Positions 7,838-16,017 of a stretch of DNA of 64,000 nt are shown one piece after another. How positions within the stretch are numbered: the stretch's first letter is position 1; the number at the start of each line of letters is the position of its first letter. The translations under genes were made by a program, and so were the position numbers. The DNA is from Bradyrhizobium sp. CB2312. GTDB lineage: Bacteria; Pseudomonadota; Alphaproteobacteria; Rhizobiales; Xanthobacteraceae. The stretch is taken from the NCBI RefSeq assembly GCF_029714425.1, contig NZ_CP121668.1, forward strand, positions 1,943,501 through 2,007,500. Reading direction: 5' to 3'. A model generated the notes under the pieces. The model was not told the DNA's origin. It saw nothing but the letters and a program-made list of their open reading frames with translations, and made no database searches.

Positions 7838-8591
7838 CCAATTGCGCGAGTTCGCAAGTCTTGGCGTGCTTCACCGAGCAGGTGATATGTGCTGATGGCG
7901 TACGGGCGATGCCTTCGGCCCGCGCTCTACTCGTCGCTTCGCTCCTCACCGAGCCACCCTTCGGGTGTCTCGGCCCTTCGGGTAACGATCGCTATCGCAA
8001 GCACTTGGAAGCAGTGGGGGCTTCGCGATTTGGCTGCCAAGTCGCGGCGGCTCTTTCGGGGACCGGTGACCGGGAGACAACGACACAGCATGTTGAGGAG
8101 GGAACGAAATTAGAGATCCGCGCGCGCGGTGAGCGTCCCCTGGCGGGGCCGCGAAACGGGGAATGTCCGCTATCTCTTGCCTGCTGCCGCCCTTCGGGGA
8201 CGAGAGCGCCGGACTGCTTGGACAGCCCTGTTCACGAACCTGATGAAGAGCATGCGACGGCCGAAGTGCTGAACGCGAAGGAACGCATGGACCCCGCCTG
8301 GTGAAGGCCACTGCAACGCGGTGTGGTGACGTTTGTGCGTCGTAGATGGAGGGAAGCAGCGATGCTTATTTTGCGAGGACTCGAGGAAAAACCTAGGAAT
8401 GAGTTGACTTTGCCCGCCCGATTAGGAAGGCGAGATAAAAGAGGCTCGCCGGTCGAACCGCAAGCCATTGGCATGGCTTGGGTTCTGGCGTGCCGGTCGG
8501 TCGGGGCGCGTGCCGCGCCTTGCATTTTGACGAATGCAATCAAAGGCGTTTTCGGCACCATTTGCGCTTTTGATCGTTGGGAGGCTCTGCC
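7838..8591. other. 754-base non-coding region before the relaxase gene, candidate oriT
   Basis: No convincing gene is seen. A hairpin at 7949-7973 pairs CCGAG with CTCGG and ACCC with GGGT around TTC, and a second short CCCTTCGGG follows. In this ICE family the transfer origin lies beside the relaxase gene, so oriT may be here, but I cannot identify a nic site. Confidence 0.4.
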
Positions 8592-10355
8592 GTGAGTGTG
8601 GGCGACAGCGACCTGCGTATTCGGCCTGGGCGCATTCGCAGCACCCGCGCGCCGAAGCAGAAAAGCTTCATCAATCAGGTGCTGAGGGCGGCGAAGAAAG
8701 CAGGACACACCTCGGGTCAGGCTGCGGCCGGGACGCGTTCGGCGGCCTATGGGCGCTCGACCTTTGGCCGCGGTCGGCTGTCTTTTAACCGCGCCAGATT
8801 GTTCAGCCCGACGCGGCGCGTTGTGGTGAAGGCGCGCGTCGTTCGTCACAAAGGGCGAGCCTTCCGTTCAGCACCGCTGACGGCCCATCTCTCATATCTG
8901 AAGCGCGACAGTGTGACCCGGAATGGTGAGCGTGCCGAGATGTTCGATGCCGGCAGCGACCGCGCCGATAGCGCGGCTTTCGCAGAACGTTGCAAGGACG
9001 ACCGTCACCATTTTAGGTTCATCGTCTCGCCGGAGGATGCCGGCGACATGACCGATCTGAAGGCCTTCACCCGCGATCTCGCCAGGCAGATGGAGACTGA
9101 TCTCGGCACGCGGCTCGATTGGGTGGCCGTCGGTCACTGGAATACCGACAACCCCCACGTCCATTTTCTCGTTCGGGGGATAGATGAGGAGGGGGCGGAT
9201 CTCGTCATCTCCCGTGACTATATCAGCCGGGGCCTCCGTTCACGCGCCGAAGAACTGGTCGCGATCGAACTGGGTCCAAAACCGGAACACGATATCCGCA
9301 ATTCGCTCGAGAGGGAAGTCATCGCGGAACGATGGACGCGGCTTGATCGGGAGATCCGGCTGACAGCCGACGAGACCGGCTACATCGATCTTCGCCCAGA
9401 GCATCCCGGCAAGTCCGATCCCGATATCCGGCGCCTGATGGTCGGCCGCCTTCAACACCTGGAGAAGATGGGCCTTGCTGCCTCCGCCGGGCCGGGGGAG
9501 TGGATGGTCGGGCTCGAAGCCGAGCGCAGCTTGCGCGACCTTGGCATGCGCGGCGACATCATCAAGACCATGCACCGCGCCTTTACCGAGCGTGGTGAAG
9601 CGCGCGGCATTGCCGACTTCGTCATCGAGGGTGGACAGCCGACGTCCCAAATCATCGGACGGCTGGTCGGCCGTGGATTGCATGACGAACTGACTGGCGA
9701 GGCCTACGCCTTGATCGACGGAACAGACGGACGTGCACACCACGTGCGCTTCCGCGGGATCGAGGCCTTCGACCACGCACCGCCGGTCGGGGGCATCGTC
9801 GAAGTCCGACGCTTCGGTCAGGCCGGCGATCCGCGGACGACCGTGGTGCTGGCGATCCGCTCTGACCTCGATCTAGCCGAGCAGGTCACCGCGAAGGGCG
9901 CAACCTGGCTCGACCACAGGCTGGTCGAACGCGACCCCATGCCGCTCGCCATGGGCGGATTCGGCCGCGAGACCCGCGACGCCATGGGAGCCCGTACCGA
10001 GCATCTGATCCAGAAGGGCCTGGCACGGCGGCAGGGCCAACGCGTCATCTTGCAGCGGGACCTCCTGAACACGTTGCGCCGGCGTGAGTTGGAGGAGGTG
10101 GCAGCAAAAGTCTCGGCCGACATCGGCTTGCCTCATGTGAACGCCGCCTCTGGGGAGCATGTGGCGGGCACGTATCGCCAGCGGCTGACGCTCGCCTCGG
10201 GACGCTTCGCCATGATCGATAATGGGCTCGGCTTCCAGCTCGTGCCCTGGTCGCGCGAACTCGAGAAGAGGCTCGGCCAACACGTCACCGGTGTCGTGAA
10301 GGACGGCGGTGGTATCGAATGGGGCTTTGGTCGCAAGCGCGACCTCGGCCTCTAG
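8592..10355 (+). CDS. rlxS: RlxS-like DUF3363 relaxase
   Basis: This is a 587-residue relaxase that nicks oriT and leads the strand into the recipient. The start is GTG at 8592 with GGGAGG at 8579-8584. The N-terminal region is basic; the relaxase/mobilisation domain contains the metal-binding histidine triad in HWNTDNPHVHFLV (His182, His189, His191) and RHHFRFIVSPED before it. The remaining two-thirds is the DUF3363 domain. This is the type called RlxS in ICEMlSymR7A. It is followed after 36 bases by traG. Confidence 0.9.
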   Translation: MSVGDSDLRIRPGRIRSTRAPKQKSFINQVLRAAKKAGHTSGQAAAGTRSAAYGRSTFGRGRLSFNRARLFSPTRRVVVKARVVRHKGRAFRSAPLTAHLSYLKRDSVTRNGERAEMFDAGSDRADSAAFAERCKDDRHHFRFIVSPEDAGDMTDLKAFTRDLARQMETDLGTRLDWVAVGHWNTDNPHVHFLVRGIDEEGADLVISRDYISRGLRSRAEELVAIELGPKPEHDIRNSLEREVIAERWTRLDREIRLTADETGYIDLRPEHPGKSDPDIRRLMVGRLQHLEKMGLAASAGPGEWMVGLEAERSLRDLGMRGDIIKTMHRAFTERGEARGIADFVIEGGQPTSQIIGRLVGRGLHDELTGEAYALIDGTDGRAHHVRFRGIEAFDHAPPVGGIVEVRRFGQAGDPRTTVVLAIRSDLDLAEQVTAKGATWLDHRLVERDPMPLAMGGFGRETRDAMGARTEHLIQKGLARRQGQRVILQRDLLNTLRRRELEEVAAKVSADIGLPHVNAASGEHVAGTYRQRLTLASGRFAMIDNGLGFQLVPWSRELEKRLGQHVTGVVKDGGGIEWGFGRKRDLGL

Positions 10356-10391
10356 CAATCTCGCCAATTCAGTTGCGGAAGGACGCTCGGA

Positions 10392-12380
10392 ATGTCCGGA
10401 ACCAAAATCCTCTGGGGACAGGTGATCGTTGTCGGCCTGATCGTCTTGCTGGCCATCTGGGGAGCAACCGAGTGGACGGCCTGGCGACTTGCCTACCAGC
10501 CCGAGCTTGGCCGGCCCTGGTTCGAACTGTTGGGCTTCAAGATCTATTATCCGCCGATCTTCTTCTGGTGGTGGTTCGTCTACGATGCCTACGCGCCTCA
10601 GGTCTTTGTCGAGGGAGCCTTCATCGCGTCGTGGGGGACCTTTGTTTCGATCGCTGTGGCGATCGGCATGTCGGTCTGGCGGGCCCGCGAGGCCAAGAAT
10701 GTCGAGACCTATGGGTCGGCGCGCTGGGCTAATGCGGAAGAGGTTCGAGCGGCCGGACTTCTCGGTCCGGATGGTGTGGTACTGGGCAAGCTCGATCGCG
10801 ACTACCTCCGCCATGATGGGCCGGAGCACGTGTTGTGTTTTGCACCCACCCGTTCAGGTAAGGGCGTTGGCCTCGTTGTCCCATCTCTTCTCGCTTGGCC
10901 GGGTTCGGCCATCGTGCACGATATCAAGGGGGAGAACTGGCAACTGACCGCGGGTTTCCGCTCGCGGCATGGCCGCGTCCTGTTGTTCGACCCAACCAAC
11001 TCGAAATCCTCGGCTTACAATCCGCTTCTCGAGGTCCGGCGCGGGGAATGGGAGGTTCGCGATGTGCAGAACGTCGCCGACGTCCTGGTCGACCCCGAAG
11101 GCTCTCTCGACAAGCGGAATCATTGGGAGAAGACCAGTCATTCGCTCCTGGTCGGCGCTATCCTCCATGTCCTCTATGCCGAGGTGGACAAGACCCTGGC
11201 CGGTGTCGCCGCCTTCCTGTCCGATCCGAAGCGGCCGATCGAGGCGACGCTGAAGGCAATGATGACCACTGCGCACCTTGGCGAGCAGGGCGCCCATCCC
11301 GTGGTCGCCTCGACCGCGCGCGAACTCCTCAACAAATCCGAGAATGAACGCTCCGGCGTCCTGTCCACGGCGATGTCGTTTCTCGGGCTCTACCGCGATC
11401 CCGTGGTGGCCCAGGTGACCTGCCGTTGCGACTGGCGGATTGCCGATCTGATCGCGGACAGCCACCCGACGACTCTTTACCTTGTGGTTCCGCCCTCCGA
11501 TATCTCGCGGACCAAGCCGCTGATCCGTCTGGTGCTGAACCAGATTGGTCGTCGCCTGACTGAAGACCTGCACGCCCGCGACCGTCGGCGTCGAGTCCTG
11601 ATGATGCTCGACGAGTTCCCGGCACTGGGGCGGCTTGATTTCTTCGAGTCCGCGCTCGCCTTCATGGCGGGGTACGGCATCAAGAGCTTCTTGATCGCGC
11701 AGTCGCTCAATCAGATCGAGAAGGCCTATGGGCCCAACAACGCCATCCTCGACAACTGCCACGTTCGCGTCAGTTTTGCGACCAACGACGAGCGGACCGC
11801 CAAGCGGGTGTCCGATGCACTGGGCACCGCGACCGAGATGCGAGCGATGAAGAATTATGCCGGGCACAGATTGAACCCCTGGCTGGGGCACCTGATGGTC
11901 TCGCGCCAGGAGACGGCTAGGCCGCTGCTGACCCCGGGCGAAGTCATGCAGCTTCCGCCGATGGACGAGATCGTCATGGTGGCGGGGACGGCGCCGATCC
12001 GGGCGAAGAAGGTCCGCTACTATGAGGATCGGCGATTCACCGAGCGGGTTTTGCCGCCGCCGGATCCGGCGAGGGCCGGTCGATCCTCGCGAACGGACGG
12101 ATGGTCAGCGCTCGGAGCGCTGGAGCCGACGGGAGGTCCAACTGACAAAGCCGCGGAGGCCGAGAAAGTCACGGCGAACAGCGGACTCCGTCGTGAACCT
12201 GAACTCCCCGATCACGTTGCTATCGTCAGGGAAACAATCGAATCGACACCGGCAGAAGAATTTGCCGCCGTTCTTGACGATGATGAGGATGCTGTCCGCC
12301 AGTCCCGGCTCATACGCCAACAGATGCGCGGTGTCGCCCGTCAAGTCGCCATGGACCCAAATGACGGTATGGAGCTCTGA
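10392..12380 (+). CDS. traG: TraG/VirD4 type IV coupling protein
   Basis: This is a 662-residue inner-membrane ATPase that couples the relaxase-DNA complex to the mating pore. Two N-terminal membrane segments lie at about residues 7-27 and 48-90; a Walker A motif APTRSGKGVG follows at about 151-160 and Walker B LMMLDEF at about 402-408. The C-terminus from about 560 is hydrophilic and variable, as usual. It sits between the relaxase and CopG genes in one operon. Length matches TraG of IncP-like systems. Confidence 0.95.
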   Translation: MSGTKILWGQVIVVGLIVLLAIWGATEWTAWRLAYQPELGRPWFELLGFKIYYPPIFFWWWFVYDAYAPQVFVEGAFIASWGTFVSIAVAIGMSVWRAREAKNVETYGSARWANAEEVRAAGLLGPDGVVLGKLDRDYLRHDGPEHVLCFAPTRSGKGVGLVVPSLLAWPGSAIVHDIKGENWQLTAGFRSRHGRVLLFDPTNSKSSAYNPLLEVRRGEWEVRDVQNVADVLVDPEGSLDKRNHWEKTSHSLLVGAILHVLYAEVDKTLAGVAAFLSDPKRPIEATLKAMMTTAHLGEQGAHPVVASTARELLNKSENERSGVLSTAMSFLGLYRDPVVAQVTCRCDWRIADLIADSHPTTLYLVVPPSDISRTKPLIRLVLNQIGRRLTEDLHARDRRRRVLMMLDEFPALGRLDFFESALAFMAGYGIKSFLIAQSLNQIEKAYGPNNAILDNCHVRVSFATNDERTAKRVSDALGTATEMRAMKNYAGHRLNPWLGHLMVSRQETARPLLTPGEVMQLPPMDEIVMVAGTAPIRAKKVRYYEDRRFTERVLPPPDPARAGRSSRTDGWSALGALEPTGGPTDKAAEAEKVTANSGLRREPELPDHVAIVRETIESTPAEEFAAVLDDDEDAVRQSRLIRQQMRGVARQVAMDPNDGMEL

Positions 12381-12386
12381 GGCGAT

Positions 12387-12812
12387 ATGCGCGACCGGAT
12401 GAATGTCTATTTCCCGCCAGAGCTTCTGAAACAGATCTCGGAGCTTGCCGATCGCAAGAAGCTTTCTCGGTCTGCGATCGTGGAAGCTGCGGTCGCTTCG
12501 TTTCTATCGCCGGACGGCGCTGATCGGCGAGAGGCCGCGTTTACCCGGCGCCTCGACCGGCTGTCGCGTCAGATGCAGAGGCTCGAGCGCGACGTTGGGT
12601 TGACGGCGGAGACCTTGGCTCTGTTCATTCGGTTCTGGCTGACTATTACGCCACCGTTGCCCAACGATGCACAGGCGGCCGCGCAGGCAAAGGGCAGGGA
12701 GCGCTTCGAAGGATTTGTCGAGGCGCTTGGGCGTCGCTTGCAAAAGGGCCAAAGCTTTCTGCGCGAGATTCCGGAAGATATCCGCAGTCAGGAGACGGTT
12801 GACGAAACCTGA
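12387..12812 (+). CDS. CopG/ribbon-helix-helix conjugation accessory protein
   Basis: This is a 141-residue protein starting six bases after traG. Residues about 4-45 form a ribbon-helix-helix (MNVYFPPELLKQISELADRK, then SRSAIVEAAVASFL). The rest has a predicted coiled segment around RLDRLSRQMQRLERDVG and one hydrophobic stretch near LALFIRFWLTI. CopG-type proteins at this position are routine in trb-type ICEs and may regulate the tra/trb genes or assist the relaxosome. The exact role is unknown. Confidence 0.85.
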   Translation: MRDRMNVYFPPELLKQISELADRKKLSRSAIVEAAVASFLSPDGADRREAAFTRRLDRLSRQMQRLERDVGLTAETLALFIRFWLTITPPLPNDAQAAAQAKGRERFEGFVEALGRRLQKGQSFLREIPEDIRSQETVDET

Positions 12813-12840
12813 TTGAACTACGTAGGAAGGCCATTTCGCC

Positions 12841-12868
12841 AGTCCTTCTTTTTCTTCGCTAGCCTACG
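12841..12868 (+). repeat. imperfect 28-base direct repeat, left copy
   Basis: This 28-base stretch beginning AGTCCTTC matches 14330-14357 at 25 of 28 positions. The two copies bracket the MFS transporter gene between copG and trbB. Confidence 0.7.
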
Positions 12869-12946
12869 CCCGCAGCGATTTTGCTAAACTGACGAAAAGC
12901 TGGTCACGCTATCGGCTCGCGCGAGCTGCCAGCAACAGGGGTCAGC

Positions 12947-14275
12947 ATGCAGATTTCAGGGGCATGGCGCCTCACCGCGCGCGTATTTCTCCCGTTTGCG
13001 GTTGGATACTATCTTTCGTATCTGTTTCGAACGATCAACGCTTTGATCGCCAGTCATCTCATCTCGGATGCTGGGCTTGGGGCTGCCGACCTCGGGTTGC
13101 TTACGTCGGTGTATTTCCTGGTGTTCGCGGCGGCTCAGATCCCGGTCGGCATTTTGTTGGATCGCTTTGGTCCGCGCCGCGTCCAGAGTGTTCTGCTCCT
13201 GCTCGCAGCCATCGGCGCGGGAGTGTTCGCGGTATCGACCGACTTCCTGTCACTTTTGATCGCGCGCGCAATGATCGGGCTTGGTGTGGCAGCGGCACTG
13301 ACGGCAGGTCTGAAATCCATCATCCTTTGGTTCCCCAGGGAACGAGTTGCCTTGCTGAACGGCTACATGATCATGCTGGGATCACTTGGAGCGGTGACTG
13401 CTACGGCTCCCATCGAACACCTACTCGCTTGGATGGGGTGGCGGCAGCTCTTTGAGATTCTGGCGGCCGCCACCGGTGCGACGGCCATTCTCATCTATGT
13501 CGCGGTGCCCGAACGAGGCATTGTGCCATCAACAACGCGCGCCACCCTTGGCTCCGTTTTTGCAGATCGTCGCTTTTGGCGAGTGGCCCCATTTTCGGCG
13601 ACTTGCATTGGATCAGCCTGGTCTCTGCAAGGACTGTGGGCATCACCATGGCTGACCGACGTGGAGGGGCTTGATCGCGCAAGTCTCGTAAGACAGCTGT
13701 TCATAATGTCGATCGTTTTGAGCTGCGGCGCCTTGTTGTTCGGGATGACCGTCCATTACGTCAAACGAAGGGGCATCGAGGCGGAGACGGTATTAGCGAC
13801 GGTTGCGGTGCTGTTTATCGCAGCCGAGCTAGCTTTGATCCTGCGAGTGCCTCTGCCGTCCATCTTGCCCTGGTCCGTTGTCGCAATTGCCGGAACGGCA
13901 ACGGTGGTCAGCTTCGCGGTAATAGCAGATTACTTTCCGCCGCAGCTTGCCGGTCGTGCCAACGGCGCCTTGAACGTCTTGCACTTTGGTTGGGCTTTTC
14001 TGGCACAATACGCGACAGGCCTGATCCTTGAGCAATGGACCGCGATCGATGGTCATCGGCCGGTCCAGGCCTATCAAGTCGCGTTCGGCCTCAACGTCGC
14101 ACTGCAGATCGCGGCCTTGGCCTGGTTCGTGCTGCCTTGGCGCCGATCCGTCGCCTCATGGATGAGTTCAATTTCTTTCTTCATGCCTGCTAATATCTCC
14201 GACGCTGTTGAGTCAGTTGGCCTGTATGAGAATTCGGTCGTCCTCCTGCCTGCTGATGACGATGCGGAGTGGTGA
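12947..14275 (+). CDS. MFS transporter inserted in the transfer operon
   Basis: This is a 442-residue major facilitator superfamily permease with about 12 hydrophobic segments. The typical loop 2-3 signature is present as GILLDRFGPRR near residues 66-76. Substrate is unknown; the family includes sugar-acid, organic-acid and drug exporters. It breaks the usual copG-trbB continuity and is flanked by imperfect 28-base direct repeats, so it looks like cargo that arrived separately. The final ~30 residues after the last membrane segment are acidic and unusual. Confidence 0.85.
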   Translation: MQISGAWRLTARVFLPFAVGYYLSYLFRTINALIASHLISDAGLGAADLGLLTSVYFLVFAAAQIPVGILLDRFGPRRVQSVLLLLAAIGAGVFAVSTDFLSLLIARAMIGLGVAAALTAGLKSIILWFPRERVALLNGYMIMLGSLGAVTATAPIEHLLAWMGWRQLFEILAAATGATAILIYVAVPERGIVPSTTRATLGSVFADRRFWRVAPFSATCIGSAWSLQGLWASPWLTDVEGLDRASLVRQLFIMSIVLSCGALLFGMTVHYVKRRGIEAETVLATVAVLFIAAELALILRVPLPSILPWSVVAIAGTATVVSFAVIADYFPPQLAGRANGALNVLHFGWAFLAQYATGLILEQWTAIDGHRPVQAYQVAFGLNVALQIAALAWFVLPWRRSVASWMSSISFFMPANISDAVESVGLYENSVVLLPADDDAEW

Positions 14276-14329
14276 ACAGCAGCTCGCGCTGAGCCAATGC
14301 GACTGAGTAGCCGTCAAATACCAGTTTTC

Positions 14330-14357
14330 AGTCTTTCTTTTTCTACGCCAGCCTACG
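14330..14357 (+). repeat. imperfect 28-base direct repeat, right copy
   Basis: This begins AGTCTTTC and differs from the copy at 12841-12868 at only three positions. It lies 100 bases upstream of the trbB start. Confidence 0.7.
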
Positions 14358-14456
14358 ATCACGGAAAGCGCTTGTTGCGCTAAGTGCATTGGTGCATTTT
14401 CTAATCATCCCCATCTGAGGACGCGCTTTGGGCGTCCTCATTCGTGGGGGCGAGCG

Positions 14457-15419
14457 GTGACAATCCATTCCATTCAATCGGAAGCGAATTCGCGCGGTGC
14501 GCGAATGCTGCGCAGCGCACTTGGCTCTGCGATTGCCGGCTACCTCGAAGACGACGCGATCATCGAGGTGATGCTCAACCCGGATGGACGGCTGTGGGTC
14601 GACCTGTTGTCGAGTGGCCTGATCGACACAGGCGAAACTCTCTCCGCAGCCGATGGCGAGCGCATTGTCCGCCTGGTAGCACATCATGTCGGTGCCGAGG
14701 TGCATGCCGGTGCGCCGAGGGTATCAGCCGAACTACCCGGGACCGGTGAGCGCTTCGAAGGACTCTTACCCCCGGTCGTTGCAGCACCGGCCTTTGCCAT
14801 CCGCAAGCCCGCCGTCGCCGTGTTTACGCTCGACGACTACGTCGCCAGGGGAATCATGACCTCGGAGCAGGCCGAGATCCTGCAGAACGCGGTCGTCGCA
14901 CGGAAGAACATCCTGGTCGCCGGTGGGACATCGACCGGCAAGACAACCCTGACGAATGCGCTTCTGGCCGAGGTGGCGAAGACCTCCGATCGGGTCGTGC
15001 TGATCGAAGACACCCGCGAGCTACAGTGCAGGGCGCCCAATCTCGTTGCGCTGCGGACCAAGGACGGTGTGGCCACGCTGTCGGATCTTGTCCGCTCGTC
15101 CCTCCGACTGCGTCCTGACCGCATTCCGATCGGCGAAGTCCGAGGTGCCGAAGCACTCGACCTGCTCAAGGCCTGGGGCACCGGCCATCCCGGCGGCATC
15201 GGTACCATCCATGCTGGGACTGCGCTCGGTGCGCTGCGGCGGCTCGAGCAACTCATCCAGGAAGCCGTCATCACGGTTCCGCGCGCCCTGATCGCCGAGA
15301 CCATCAACCTCGTCGCCGTCCTTGCGGGCCGCGGCGCCGATCGTCGCCTCGCTGAGCTCGCCCTCGTCACCGGGCTCGGGGCCGCCGGCGACTACAGCCT
15401 TTCAACAGCAGGAGACTGA
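14457..15419 (+). CDS. trbB: TrbB conjugal transfer ATPase
   Basis: This is a 320-residue VirB11-type secretion ATPase energising pilus assembly at the inner membrane. Walker A is [10 protein letters not shown] (about residues 158-167), followed by the Asp box [10 protein letters not shown], and the His box [10 protein letters not shown] near residues 242-251. The start is GTG at 14457. It leads the trb operon; trbC begins two bases after its stop. Family assignment is secure. Confidence 0.95.
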   Translation: MTIHSIQSEANSRGARMLRSALGSAIAGYLEDDAIIEVMLNPDGRLWVDLLSSGLIDTGETLSAADGERIVRLVAHHVGAEVHAGAPRVSAELPGTGERFEGLLPPVVAAPAFAIRKPAVAVFTLDDYVARGIMTSEQAEILQNAVVARKNILVAGGTSTGKTTLTNALLAEVAKTSDRVVLIEDTRELQCRAPNLVALRTKDGVATLSDLVRSSLRLRPDRIPIGEVRGAEALDLLKAWGTGHPGGIGTIHAGTALGALRRLEQLIQEAVITVPRALIAETINLVAVLAGRGADRRLAELALVTGLGAAGDYSLSTAGD

Positions 15420-15420
15420 C

Positions 15421-15744
15421 ATGCGTCAGCAATTTCGCTTTTTTCGAGGTGCATCGTTGGCCGCCTTCGGCGCGGTGCTTTTGGCGTCGGCGCCGGCGTG
15501 GGCGGCTGGCTCGAACATGCCGTGGGAGCAGCCACTCAATCAGATCTTGCAGTCGGTCGAAGGCCCGGTCGCGAAGATCATCGCCGTCATCATCATCGTC
15601 GTGACCGGGCTCACGCTCGCGTTCGGTGACTCGTCAGGTGGTTTCCGCAGGCTGATCCAGATCGTGTTCGGTCTGTCGATCGCATTTGCCGCCTCGAGCT
15701 TCTTCCTGTCGTTCTTCTCCTTCGGCGGCGGCGTGGTGATCTGA
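15421..15744 (+). CDS. trbC: TrbC prepilin
   Basis: This is a 107-residue VirB2/TrbC pilin precursor. It has a signal peptide (residues about 1-27, ending APAWA), a short mature N-terminus with SNMPWEQPL, and two membrane segments separated by the small polar loop around GDSSGGFRR. It is exported, cleaved and, in IncP systems, cyclised by TraF, which this element also encodes. It overlaps trbD by one base (ATGA-type coupling). Confidence 0.93.
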   Translation: MRQQFRFFRGASLAAFGAVLLASAPAWAAGSNMPWEQPLNQILQSVEGPVAKIIAVIIIVVTGLTLAFGDSSGGFRRLIQIVFGLSIAFAASSFFLSFFSFGGGVVI

Positions 15745-16007
15745 TGGGTGAACTGGTCACAGGCTTTGTCGTGCCCGTTCACCGCGCGCTCACCGAGCCA
15801 ATTCTGATGGGCGGCGCGCCGCGGTCGGTTGCGATCGTGAACGGCACGCTTGCGGCAGCCCTTGAGCTGGGATTGCGGCTCTGGATCGCGGGTCTTGTCC
15901 TCTGGTTCATCGGCCACATGGCCGCCGTCTGGGCCGCCAAGCGCGATCCAGCCTTTGTCGACGTCGTGCGCCGACATCTGCGTATTCCCGGCCATCTCAA
16001 CACCTGA
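15744..16007 (+). CDS. trbD: TrbD, VirB3-like inner-membrane protein
   Basis: This is an 87-residue VirB3-family protein with two close hydrophobic segments (about residues 31-60) after the characteristic VPVHRALTEPILMGGAPR. It anchors the TrbE ATPase at the inner membrane of the mating channel. Length and order match the family. Confidence 0.92.
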   Translation: MGELVTGFVVPVHRALTEPILMGGAPRSVAIVNGTLAAALELGLRLWIAGLVLWFIGHMAAVWAAKRDPAFVDVVRRHLRIPGHLNT

Positions 16008-16017
16008 GCTCGATAAT

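Noticed and set aside
7636..8304. A 222-codon frame across the end of the transglycosylase gene and the non-coding region
   Set aside because: It begins inside the SLT gene in another frame and has a composition unlike real proteins (many Cys, Arg and Ser without pattern).
10854..11891. A 345-codon minus-strand frame within traG
   Set aside because: It is the mirror of a conserved, high-GC TraG coding region and shows no motif of its own.
15850..16017. N-terminal extension of TrbE inside trbD
   Set aside because: TrbE family proteins begin MNLAEYR; the extension is trbD read in another frame.
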